Shown here one piece after another: positions 42,720-53,394 of a DNA stretch of 64,000 bases (position 1 is its first letter; each line of letters opens with the position of its first letter). Origin of the DNA: Forficula auricularia (Eukaryota > Arthropoda > Insecta > Dermaptera > Forficulidae); contig JALMQS010000618.1 in the NCBI GenBank assembly GCA_024734495.1, forward strand, positions 310,001 through 374,000, in the 5' to 3' direction. Below the pieces are notes generated by a model that worked only from the letters and a program-made list of their open reading frames with translations, was not told the DNA's origin and searched no databases. The translations under genes were made by a program, and so were the position numbers.

Positions 42720-43880
42720 TTGTATATAAGTGTATGGCTATTTGCATCAGGCAGAGGACACCTTCATTAATTTTCTCTTATATATTACCAAGGCTTTTGT
42801 GTTAATTATACTATTAACCCACCTTTGAGATTTACTCAATTCCAAATTTCTGTTCCAAAAGTGTAATAACAAGTAACTTTATCAAACACAAAAGATTTAC
42901 AAGATGTTCTTTATAAATAAATTCACCTATTGAATAGGTTGTAACTGATCGTGGTTTATCAAAAGCAACGTAAAACGTCAACTCTCTTTTATCAGACTAT
43001 GATGGAGCCCACATGTAGCCTGTTTTTGTGTCCTCCAACCAAAACAACATTGTCTTATTGGTTTCAGTGACATTGACAGAGAGGGTAACACCATCCACCC
43101 TCATCCTGGTCATCAGCATCATCATCATCGACAGCGACATCGAGATTTTGCTTTTAACTCGTTTAAAACGCCATTAATGTCAGTGACGTCACGGTTGGAC
43201 GCCCTGAGAAAGGCCATGAGTCATTTCTGAGATGATAGATGATCTATTTGACAGACGAACCCGCTTCAGAGGAAAATAAACAAGCGGTCATTGCGGTCCT
43301 TAGCTTGTTAAATACTTATAAATAACAGCTAAAGAGGCGGACTAGATTTGTTTAATAGTCATGTGATTAATTCTGATTGTTTAAAAGCATTGGAGAATTT
43401 ACTATTTAATCATGACCTAAACAAAATATACGCTTAAAAAAGTAATTTTACCAATTGGGATTTTACTAAAAAATATAGAATATTTAATAATTTTATTAGT
43501 ATCGATTATTTTATTCTTAAGTACTCTTGATTAACCATTAAGCGATCTTATTGAATCAATTTTAATTATCGGTAAGTTCACAACACCTATAATAACATAA
43601 TCAAATATTAAATAATTTCAATTAAATACTAATAATATGAAAATAGGTTTCCTATGCCCTCTGAGTCTTGGGCCGCTGTTTGGCAAACGGATGTTTATAT
43701 ATAATACATATAATCGAATATTTCAATTATTTTATTTATTTATTATATTAAATATTCTCACATTTAAATATATTAAAAGATATTTCACTAGGGTATAATG
43801 AATGGGCGGGATTCTTATGCCTCGGAGGCTTGTGTCTCCATAAAAGAGACCAAAAGATTTATAAATGAGAAAGAATAATT
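42720..43880. other. Intergenic with a mixed-composition island
   Basis: 42960-43330 is unique here and less AT-rich. It contains a CRE-like TGACGTCA (43184-43191), a run of ATCATC units and AAACGCCATTAATG. No coding frame. It is a candidate conserved regulatory element; the rest is AT-rich. Confidence 0.4.
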
Positions 43881-43881
43881 T

Positions 43882-44606
43882 TTAAGAAAAAATAAAAACC
43901 GACTTCAAAAATTTAAATGCAACAAATAAAATACACTAAAAGGTATAAAATAATTATTATCTTATTTAGTTGCAACTAAACGACGAAATATTAACATGAA
44001 ATTACTTTTGAAGTCGGTGCCAAACAAACTATACCTATAAGCGAGCATACCCTCCAAACGTACTAAGTAAGATCCGTCGAGTGCGATTCATAAAAGGTAT
44101 ATGTTTGGCACCAACTTCAAAAAGTAATTTCATGTTAATATTTCGTCGTTTAGTTGTAACTAAATAAGATAATAATTATTTTATACCTTTTAGTGTATTT
44201 TATTTGTTGCATTTAATTTTTTGAAGTCGGTTTTTATTTTTTCTTAAAAATTATTTTATTTTTCTCTTTTTAGTGATGTTATTAATAGTGATCATATCAT
44301 CAGAACTTGATCAAATTAATATGGCACCATCCCCAAGACACCCCTATCGGATAAAAAAAGAACCATCGAAATTGGTTCATAAACAAAGAGGTTAGGTCTA
44401 AACAAACCTAATAAAAAAGGTCTAATACCTATGAAAAAAAAACGAAAAAAAATGGGACCAATCGGAAGCTAGACTGGACCCAATGCAAAATTTTTTTTCA
44501 AAATCGGTTGAAAATTGGCAGAGATATGAGGTAACATAGGCACAAAAAAAAAAAAAAAAATTCAATCGAATAGAGAACCTCCTCCTTTTTTGAAGTCGGT
44601 TAAAAA
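43882..44606 (+). mobile_element. Element E (AACCGACTTCAAAA ends), copy 1
   Basis: Left AAAAACCGACTTCAAAAA and right TTTTTTGAAGTCGGTTAAAA are inverted ends of a type widespread in insect genomes. The first half is a long inverted repeat (about 43893-44055 with 44090-44240, centre CCTCCAAACGTACTAAGTAA). The second half has ATATGAGGTAACATAGGCAC and an A tract. Copies: 53551-54248 (-) and 63696-64000 (-, cut by the window). No protein. Confidence 0.75.
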
Positions 44607-44609
44607 CGG

Positions 44610-46190
44610 TCTTATTTTATCGATTTAATCTAATGTGAAGCTACATGTAATCATTCTAATATAAGGAAATGGCATTTCAATTAAGAATTTCTTAGTTTAA
44701 ATGAAATGTTATGAAAACATTCAGTTTCTTCAGTGGGGCAGCGAGTCAACTAGAAATGGCAAAAGGGTTTAATATTTTCCTCATTAATTTCAACATATTC
44801 AATAAAATGTATAGAAATATCATATCTATGGAATATTTTCTTTTATCAAATAAATATTATTAAGAAATTTTCATTTTTAAGGGTAGTTTATTTGAAGTCT
44901 ATAGACTAATTAGAAATTGAAAAACGCTAAGTATTCCTTTGAAATAATTTTAAAAAATATGAAATTAATAAATATTATAAAAAATAATTATTAATAATTA
45001 TATTCCATTTTGAACGAAATTGATTGATTAGTTTTTAAAAAAATGGTAAAAAGCTAGAAAACCGAATCAATAGAATCGCTGATGTCGTGCAGGGTGACTT
45101 GCGACCAGCCTTTTGATATAACAGACCAAAGGAATTATAAATAAGATAGAAAACGATATTATTTTATCGATTTCATCTATCTGAGGGTTCAAAGTATGTC
45201 TATTATATAAGAAAATAGCCTTTTGATTAAGAATTTTGAAGTTTAAAAGAAATTGTATGAAAAGATTCAATTTCTTCTCTCTCGGAGCGAATCAACTAGA
45301 AATGGCCAAAAGTTTTATTTTTTTCTCATTAGATATTTATTCAAATCTATTGAAATTACATATCTGTCTGTTATTTTCATTTATCTTTTATATCAAAAAT
45401 TATTATTAGGAAATTTACATTTTAAAGGGTAGTTTATTTGAAGTCTAATTTGAAAAAACGCTAATAACTTTGATGAAATTTTTTTTAAAAATATGAAATT
45501 AATAGATATTATAAAACAATGAATTATTAATAATTTAATTCAATTTTAAACGAAATTGATTAAGTACTTTTTGAAAAAATGGTAAAAAACCATCTGAACC
45601 ATTAAAAAATGATGTTTTTTGAAAGCACGAGATGCCTTTGAAAAAAGTTAAAAAACTTATATGAAACGAAATATTGACTTGTGACATGGAAGTGAATTTT
45701 AAAATGTTTCTAAAACGGCCTTTCATAGACGGTTTTCGAGGTTTTTCACGATTTTCTCAAAAAGTACTGAGTCGATTTCCTTCAAAATTGAATAAAATTA
45801 TTAATAATTAATTGTTTTATAAAATTTATTTATTTCATATTTTAAAAAAAATGTTCAACGGAGTTATTAGCGTTTTTTCAAATTGACTTCAAATAAACTA
45901 CCCTTTAAAATGTAAATTTCGTAATAATTATTATTTCGTATAAAAAATAAATAAATATAACACTTAGATATGGAATTTCAATAGATTTGAATAAATATCG
46001 AATGAGAAAAAAAATAAAACGTTTGGCCATCTCTAGTTGATTCGCTCCCGGAGAGAGAAATTGAATCTTTTAATACAATTTCTTTTCAACTACACAATTC
46101 TTAATCAAAATGCTATTTTCTTATATTAAAAACCTCAAGATAAATTAAATCAATAAAATACGATCGATTTCTTCCTTATTTTTTAATTCT
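44610..46190. repeat. Three copies of a ~440-bp AT-rich repeat, two direct and one inverted
   Basis: Copies at about 44610-45035 (+), 45140-45585 (+) and 45750-46185 (-) share CTTATTTTATCGATT-like starts, GAGTCAACTAGAAATGGC or GAATCAACTAGAAATGGC, GGGTAGTTTATTTGAAGTCT and GAACGAAATTGATT. The second and third form a large inverted repeat around 45,590-45,745. Open frames 45067-45270 and 45535-45726 belong to it. Class unknown. Confidence 0.8.
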
Positions 46191-46199
46191 TTTGGTCAG

Positions 46200-46915
46200 T
46201 TATATAGAGAGGATATGGCGCCATCGTGCCAGACACATTATTTGATATTAATTCAAGTCCATTCACTCTACAATATTGGAATATCTTTTAACTCGTAAAC
46301 TAGAGATTTTAGACGTTTCACTTATATGAACTTTTCTGTTGGAATTAATTTCTTCTTTAAAAAAGGCATTTGTGTACTTCAAAGGGTTAGACAGTAAAGA
46401 TGAAATTTATTTGGAAAGTTGGTTAAATACCGAAGCCTATTTTATAATAATTTACTTTAAATATTAGAGATTATATTTATACTATTAAAATATCTTTTAA
46501 ATGTACTAATAATACAAATAAAAATTTCAAATTAGACCATATGGCATGATTGATTATTACGAATGTTCAATATTATATAAATACCTTAGTACATAAAATA
46601 ATTTATAATTTATAAGAACACTCTAAAATGCTTCGACTATTATAGCTCGGTATAATTTGGGAATAATTTCAAGCAAAATGAAGCCATTCATTTTATTAAT
46701 CAATAATTTGTAAAAAAAAGTACAACATCCAACTGTTTTCTTTTAATCTTCAAAGAATGGAGCTCAACAAATGTAGAGAGCTCAGTATTTGTGTAAAATG
46801 ACTTATAGACGATTTGTTGAAAAGTTAATTTTCTTAAATAAACCTTTTTTAAATAAATAAGTATATGTATATTTTATAATATCATATTTTTTAGTATAAT
46901 TGTAAAAAATATTAA
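46200..46915. other. Intergenic, no gene seen
   Basis: AT-rich, nothing supported. Confidence 0.5.
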
Positions 46916-47135
46916 GTGGATATCGATGAGGCAGTCCAAAAAAGAAGAAGATAATTTACACTATCTTTTTATTCATAAACATTATAATTCTACTGAGAAT
47001 GAATTAGATGATATTATTGTTACTCCCACTGAAAGAGGAGACAGGAGGGAATGTCGCATTGGATTTTCTTCACTGACTTTTCAAATCCCTGAAGAAGGAG
47101 GGAATAGCCTCTGAAACGTCGGTTTTATGAATAAT
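46915..47135 (+). mobile_element. Penelope-type, hammerhead-bearing short element
   Basis: GGATATCGATGAGGCAGTCC, CATTATAATTCTACTGAGAA, then CACTGACTTTTCAAATCC, the core at 47089-47117 and TTTTATGAATAATAAAC. It aligns with 39783-39940. The 62-residue open frame 46926-47114 covers it (HYNSTENELDDIIVTPTER) and is the repeat, although its openness leaves a small chance that it is a coding remnant. Confidence 0.65.
47089..47117 (+). ncRNA. Hammerhead-ribozyme-like motif
   Basis: CTGAAGA, extra A, GGAGG-GAATAG-CCTCT hairpin (one G-U), GAAACGTC, then GGTTTTATGAA. Helix I with upstream TTTTCAAATCC is partial. Confidence 0.65.
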
Positions 47136-47139
47136 AAAC

Positions 47140-47990
47140 TGCAACGGATCGTTGCTAAACTTTATCCAAATTCATTTGAAATATTGATATTTATATTCCT
47201 TTATTATTAATCAGATACAATTCTACATTGGATTTTTGACATTTCGGTTATTATTGATAACCATTGCTGAAGAAGCTTATCTATTCTGACTTAAATAAAC
47301 TATAATAAACCGATGAATGAATAAATTTTAATGAATTTTAAATAAAGAATTTAAAAAAGTACTATCTTCCTCTAGAGTAAAGTACTTTAAAATATAATTT
47401 TACTAAAAACTTTATTTAGTCTTTTTTGTGGTCCCCAAGGTATTTAATTAGGAAATTAAATTTCATCAAAATTGGTTAAGTCATTTTCAAGATATTTAGA
47501 AAAAACTAAAAAAGTACTGAAATAAAGTACTAATGTTTGTGGACCGATATGTACCAAAAACTAATCAGCACTTCATTTTGTTAAAATAATGGTATGTTTT
47601 CAATTTCAATTCAATCGGTGCAACGCTGTGGAAAAAATCGTGGACGAAAAAAACGATAACATACATCCATCCCCACGCACTTCCAAAAAAATGGCACTTT
47701 TTGGCCTCTCGACGAGATCCCAGGTAATTTTTGGCAAAACCGTCACGTGTTAAAATTCAATCTAATTGAATATTTCAATTTGTGACATTAATTGAGTCCA
47801 TGGTTTCGGTAGTCTTTACCTGAGGACCATTTGAAGTCGCGCTTGCCGCGAGAGCGATTACAATACTTTCCCCATGCTTCGCATTGGATAAAGTAAAAAG
47901 ATAGTGTAAATTATCTTCTTTTTTTTTGGACTGCCTTATCGATATCCACTTAATTCACTTATCAGTCCGTCTCCAAAAATTATTTATATA
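47140..47990. other. Repeat-derived DNA between two Penelope-type ends
   Basis: 47801-47890 (GGTAGTCTTTACCTGAGGAC, TTCGCATTGGATAAAGTAAA) recurs reversed at about 59790-59880. 47890-47985 is the reversed start of the Penelope-type unit (GGACTGCCTTATCGATATCC). At 47230-47275 TTTCGGTTATTATTGATAACC is hammerhead-like only in its second half. Confidence 0.5.
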
Positions 47991-47994
47991 TATA

Positions 47995-48235
47995 AAATAT
48001 TATTCTCTAAAATTTGCCCAAAGTGAAGAAAATATTTACTACAAAGGCCGCTTCTGGAATAATCCTTTCTTTTGTTATTATTAACATCGTACAAAGTACA
48101 GGTCCAGACAAGTCGGAGAAAACTTGTCTGGACCTGCATGTTGTACGATGTTAATAATAACAAGAGAAGGGATTATTCCAGAAGCGGCCTTTTTCTCCTC
48201 TTTGGGCAGATTTTAGAGAAAAATATTTTATCCTT
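47995..48235. repeat. Long palindrome, ~110-bp arms
   Basis: AAGGCCGCTTCTGGAATAAT, TTGTTATTATTAACATCGTA and GTCCAGACAAGT on the left recur reversed on the right with few changes; loop CGGAGAAA. Outer parts (TCTCTAAAATTTGCCC) also match. No hammerhead core is present, so it is a separate foldback type. Confidence 0.9.
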
Positions 48236-48984
48236 CTTCTAGAAAATATCATATTATAGAACATATACTTATTTATTTAAAAGAGATTTATTGAAGAAAA
48301 TTAGCTATTTGCTAAGAAATATTGATTTTATTAGCCAATTTGAGCTTTTATAAGTAATATCAACTTTCTAAGAGCCACATCCGTAATCGATTTATCTTTG
48401 GTATCTTAACAAACATACAAAACTAATAAAGAGAAATCAACGAGGTTGTCCTCTGCTTGATTCAAATAAACATAACATTCATATCAGTGGTGTCATCGCA
48501 AATTTAGCACTGCGGGAACGCTGAAATATTTTAACCCCTAAAATAAATAGATAAAATAAAAAAATTAAAATCTCTCAAAACCAGTGTGGGAACGGAGGTC
48601 TTGAATTTCTTTTTCTAAACAGAATTGTGGAAAATATTGAAAATTTTGGAGAGAAAACAATAAAGCCCGGTGGATTTCGCTAAATTAGCCCACCGAGTGA
48701 TTATAAATATTAATGAGAAATATAATTTCAAATAAAAATCTTGAAAAGATCGAGATCTCCCCATGCCTATAATGGTTTGATTTTTCTTTTTTTACTTTTC
48801 ATCATCAAATTCTGAAGTTCAAGCTCCAAATATAATAAATTTGTTTGTTTCCTTCATTGACTTTTTGAAGTAAGTGAATTATTTTTTCTATTGATAATCT
48901 GACTGTTTGTTTTGTATTTGTATTTATGATTGTATTAGTGTTGATGAAATAAATCATGACCATCCCCGATTTTTTATAATTTTG

Positions 48985-49180
48985 TAATATTGGTTTGTAG
49001 ACCCTGAAGAAGGAGAGAAGAATCCTCCGAAACGTTGGTTTGAAAGTAAGGGAGGAAAGAATCCAATAAATTACACCTTATTTGGATATTTGTTAATTTT
49101 TTCTTTCCTCACTACCCCTGGGCTGCCTTCCATTACTTTCAGTTAAAATTTCTACCAGTCCGTCTCTCTCCAGAGAAAAT
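48985..49180 (+). mobile_element. Penelope-type, hammerhead-bearing short element
   Basis: TTGGTTTGTAGACC, core at 49004-49033, TTTGAAAGTAAGGGAGG ... GGGCTGCCTTCC ... CCAGTCCGTCTCTC. Same layout as 39783-40015 but more diverged, so a second subfamily. Confidence 0.6.
49004..49033 (+). ncRNA. Hammerhead-ribozyme-like motif
   Basis: CTGAAGA, extra A, GGAG hairpin closed by CTCC, GAAACGTT then GGTTTG. Cleavage would follow GTT. The boxes are intact. Confidence 0.65.
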
Positions 49181-49184
49181 TTCG

Positions 49185-49585
49185 TGCAAATAATAAAGTT
49201 CTTTTTAATACAAATTTTAAACACCGGGATGAAGTTCTTAAAGTACTATGCAATTATAAATATTCATGAAAAAATATAAGTTTATTAAAAAATTAGTCAA
49301 TAAAATGTGAGAATAAAATCACGAGACTTAGCAAAGTATTTGATTTCAGTGAAATAAAATAATAAATTTCATTTTTTCGTGTATGTTACTTTTTTTACAT
49401 TCTTCACAATAAATAAATATAATAATTAAATAAAGTAAAAAGAAAATGATCTTTGGAAAAATTAACAATTTTAAAACTAACTAACCCTTAGCAAAATTCA
49501 TCAATTTCACTCAAAAGACAAATTTTCTTTTTCATTTTCTATTTGAATATATTATATTCGCATTAAAAAAATAAGTTAATTAAAA
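49185..49585. other. Intergenic, no gene seen
   Basis: AT-rich, nothing supported. Confidence 0.5.
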
Positions 49586-49589
49586 AGAT

Positions 49590-50103
49590 TCCGCGACATT
49601 TCATCCCCCGACAAAATATCCCCGACAAAACATCCCCCGACAAAATATCCTTCAGACAAAATAACCCTTCCCCGCGTGAATCTTATGAGTAATGCAAATC
49701 GACTCCGGTTCGGTTAATATATATTCAGTTCGGCTCGGTTGGGTTCATATAGCTCCTTTTCGGTCTGGTTTTTAGACGGTTCGGTTGGCGTCATATATAT
49801 TAACCGAACCTCCGAAAGTTTAGTCCGGGCGGGGTGTGTTTCGGGATCCCATTTTATTTTCTAATCAATCACACATTGAAAACCGAACCAGCCAATCGTC
49901 GGGCGGTGGGGTGTGTTTGGGGCTCCCATTTTTTCCTAATCAAACACACATTGAAAACCGAACAGACAATCGTCGGGCAGGGTGTCTCTTTTGTATTCTA
50001 CCTTATACTGGGGAATATTTTGTCAGAAGATATTATGCCGGGGGATATTTTGTCGGGGGATGTTTTGTCGGGGATATTTTGTCGGGGATGAAATGTCGCG
50101 GTA
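49590..50103. mobile_element. Foldback element with tandem-repeat ends
   Basis: The left end CCGCGACATTTCATCCCCCG and right end CGGGGATGAAATGTCGCGG are inverted. Each end continues with 3-4 repeats of CCCCGACAAAATAT or CCCCGACAAAACAT (about 14-15 bases). Inside, two direct copies of ~85 bases (49823-49980) contain CACACATTGAAAACCGAAC and CAATCGTCGGGC. GGTTCGGTT words also repeat. The open frames 49834-50111 are repeat products. Confidence 0.88.
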
Positions 50104-50109
50104 CCCATT

Positions 50110-51255
50110 AAAAAATATCAAAATAATTAAATTTTGATGTATTAAACAAAAAAATTTAAAAAAAAATCTTGGGACAAAATATTATTTAAGTTAATTTTTT
50201 TTGAGATTTTAATTTTTCAAATATTAGAGAATATTAATATTTTTTTATCATGAATCTTAAGATAATAACTTACTCAACCACTCCTATTTTAGGAGATTTT
50301 AAATTATTAATAGAAATAAAAACAGGTTTCTTTCTTTATCCTAATAATAATAATAAGCACCCCTGACATGATTTTCAAACCAAAAAAGGCCCATTCAATC
50401 AATCTCAATCGGCTCTCGACATTTTCGACCTTATCTTTAAAAAGACCCTCAAAAAAAGGGCCTCATCAGTTGAAATTGCAAATAATTACAACGAGGGTGA
50501 ACCCGTCAGCCGGGGATGACCTGGAGGTCGTAATTTCATTGATCTTAGCCAGAAGATAGATCACTTGAAGCTTTCAGGGTTATGAATACTTGATAGGCAT
50601 CAAGAATCCCCAGGGATCTGTCGCGTCCAGGGTTATTGAGATTTAGACCTCATCCAATTCACCGAAACTTGGGTAAGGGGTTGCAATTTCCATCAGAAGG
50701 GTAACCGGATATGCGGGCTTGAGTAAACCCAACCCCAAATGGACTCTTTTCATCTCTTTGAAGGTGAAATATTTTTCCTCAATTACTTAGATAAAGATGC
50801 ATTTATACGGCTCCCTCTTTTTTCTTTTCATTTAATTAAACCAGTTTAGGCATGTGCATCAGAAATTCTAGGAATTTGTTAGTCTACTTGATGACGAGTC
50901 GAGCCAGGATGAATCCTCAGCCAATTTATTTGAATTGATCCAATAAAATAAAATAAATAAATTCAGGAACTGGAAATACTTTGAAATTTATCAAAAGTCT
51001 AATTAATTCTACGTTTCAATTTTCATAATTCAAAAAAATAAAATAAATAAATTCAGGGATTGGAAATTCTTTTGAAATTTATCAAAAGCCTAATTAATTC
51101 TACGTTTTGATCAAAATAATAAAAAAAAATCAAATATTTCTTCGACTTTTTGTTCTTGCGGTATTGACAGGCTCACAGACAAAAAATAGGCATCTTTCAA
51201 ATAACTTAAGTTAATTAATTTCTTTATATTCAATAAATAACTGAAAAGTTGATTT
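50110..51255. other. Intergenic with a mixed-composition island
   Basis: 50360-50760 is less AT-rich (GGGTGAACCCGTCAGCCGGG, GGGATCTGTCGCGTCCAGGG) and has a 63-residue open frame (50368-50559) with no recognisable family. It may be a conserved non-coding element. At 50960-51110 a ~95-base direct duplication occurs (AATAAATTCAGG(A/G)A(C/T)TGGAAAT). Confidence 0.4.
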
Positions 51256-51260
51256 ATTTC

Positions 51261-51771
51261 TAAAGATCTACCACATTTTGAAGAGGTATAAAAAATGAAA
51301 ACATTTATCTAGAAAAAAACTGAATAATTTTTGAAAAGAACTTAAAATAATTTTTTAATGTGTTTTAAAAATTATCAAACAAACAAAAGGGCGGAGGGGT
51401 CAAAAATGAAAATTCTAGTCCTTTTGACCAAACTCAACCAAATTTTATATACATATTCTGTGGACCCCCAGATGGCTAGAAATGCAAAAACTAACCAAAT
51501 TTTGTATACATAGTTTTGTTAGTTTTTGCATTTCTAGCCATCTGGGGGCCCACAGAATATGTATATAAAATTTGGTTGAGTTTGGTCAAAAGGACTAGAA
51601 TTTTCATTTGTGACCCCCCCCCCCTTTTTTTTTGACTGATAATGTTTAAAACACATTTAAAATAAAATTATTTTATTTTATTTTCAAAAATTTATTCAGT
51701 TTTTTTCTAGTTAAATTTTTTAATTTTTTATACTCTCTTCAAAATGTGGTAGATCTAAATGCCCCACCCTG
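51261..51771. mobile_element. Mariner-like MITE M, copy 3, left end missing
   Basis: Starts inside the left repeat (AAAGATCTACCACATTTTGA) and ends GCCCCACCCTG followed by TA. The interior has CCCCCAGATGGCTAGAAATG and its reverse. Confidence 0.8.
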
Positions 51772-51779
51772 TACAATTA

Positions 51780-52790
51780 ATATTATGATGATACATATAT
51801 AGAAGGATTTTTAATATGAGCTTAAACGCATATACTTACTTTATTTCTTGCTAGATGCCCTGGAAAATGAGGAATATTCTTCTCTAATGAACAATGGAAT
51901 CGAACATGTACTCAGGAAGGCTCACTTGAAACTAAAACGATATTTGATAAATTGGTTGACTTTTTTATTCTTTATCGAATTCTGAGAAAAAGATAAATCT
52001 CAATACATATATTTACAATGAAAAATATTAATTGGAGTAAAATTATTAGTCCGTGATGGCTTATACAGGTACCAGATTAGAATCAGTTATGGGGTATCAC
52101 TACTGGGTATCTAGAAAGTTTCTTATAGAGTGCTTAGAAAGTTTCCATTCCTTTGGGGAAATTTTATTATATTTTTAATTTTGATTAAAATCATAGACGT
52201 AGTTAGGGTGGACAAGGGAGCAGTGTCCCCCTACAAACCTCATTGCCCCCCCCCTAAAAAAATCGAAACTCCATTATTACGAAGCATAAATTATGTATTT
52301 CTCATTAAATTTTTTCGTTACTTCCAAAATCTGTCAATTCTACTAAAAATTCTCTAATCGGATTACCGAAATTGAAACATTGTGGTGGCTAATCAGCTGG
52401 CCGGCTGACCCCCTAGGAAAACTCTGTTAATAATACCATACAAGATGCTTAAGCACCCTCTAATAAAATATTTTGAGAATTACTAGATCTGTTGGGGATT
52501 TTTTAAGGATTTTTTAAAGATTTTTTTTCATTTTGATTAAGTATTAATATTTACACAGAGTGTTTATAATTTTTACATCTCTTTTCGAGAAATATCAATA
52601 ATTTTTTTTATTTATTAATAATTTCAATACAAATAAGCTCCTTATAGGATGTTTACAAAGTTTTTTTTAGGAAAATATCATTTTTTTTCATTAATAATAT
52701 CATTATAGAGTGATTATAAAAGATCAATGCAGGGTGTCTAGAATGTTTCCATCTCTTTTGGGAAAATATTAATGTTTTTTGTTTTTGATT
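51780..52790. other. Intergenic, no gene seen
   Basis: AT-rich. Several short diverged repeats of the form TAGAAAGTTTCC(A/T)T(T/C)(C/T)CTTT with AATATT(A)AT follow each other (52130-52760), a worn tandem array of ~100-200-base steps. Confidence 0.45.
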
Positions 52791-52794
52791 ATTA

Positions 52795-53095
52795 ATTTAA
52801 TATAATATTCTTCCAAAACTTAAGTGACTTAATTTTTAAATTATTTTTAAATTGAAAGGTTTTTTAGTCACAAACTAATAAAAGACAATAATTACAGTTA
52901 ATTATTATTTAATTATTTTATTGATTCACCAAACAGTTTCGGCCACCACTGGTTGACGAAATTTACTACTGAAGAAGATCAACCAGTGTAGTGGCCGAAA
53001 CTGTTTGGTGAATCAATAAAATAAATAATAATAATTAACTGAAATTATTTACTTTTATTTTTTTTGTTTGTGACTAAAAAACCTTGCAATTTAAA
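52795..53095. repeat. Inverted repeat with hammerhead-like remnants
   Basis: AATTGAAAGGTTTTTTAGTC, GATTCACCAAACAGTTTCGG and reverse copies. Related to 22610-22995 but better preserved. The left arm keeps GAAAC and half of helix II; the right arm has the core at 52969-53001. Confidence 0.85.
52969..53001 (+). ncRNA. Hammerhead-like motif, helix II damaged
   Basis: CTGAAGA, extra A, GATCAACCAGTGTAGTGGCC, GAAACTGTTTGGTG. Boxes are intact, but the helix II bases no longer pair well (compare GGTCA/TGACC at 22857). Confidence 0.45.
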
Positions 53096-53394
53096 AATAA
53101 TAAAGATAATGTTATTCCAAAACTTTTTAGTTTTCCCAAAATAGCCCTAATAATTTTTCGTAAAATAATATATAATAAATTACACTAAAAAATAAAAAGA
53201 TAATCGAGTAAAATGCATTGTAATGGTAATTTTATGGTGGCCACAATTTTTTTTTTTTTTATATAACTATATATAACCAAACTTCTTGAGGATACAAATT
53301 CTCATTTAAATAGGTGTTGATTTTATTCTTTTTTGACAAAAAACACATATTTATCATTTATTTTTCTTTATTTTATTTTATTGTTACCAGGAAC

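Noticed and set aside
46926..47114. 62-codon open frame HYNSTENELDDIIVTPTER
   Set aside because: It lies wholly in a repeat also found at 39783-39940, where the frame is broken, so I treat it as repeat sequence.
47230..47275. Hammerhead-like motif with GGTTATCAATAATAACCGAAAT on the minus strand
   Set aside because: The hairpin and GAAAT are present, but the CTGANGA box is not (it reads CAGCAAT), so I do not count it.
49834..50111. Two overlapping open frames of 85 and 91 codons
   Set aside because: They read through the internal direct repeats and the tandem-repeat end of the foldback element.
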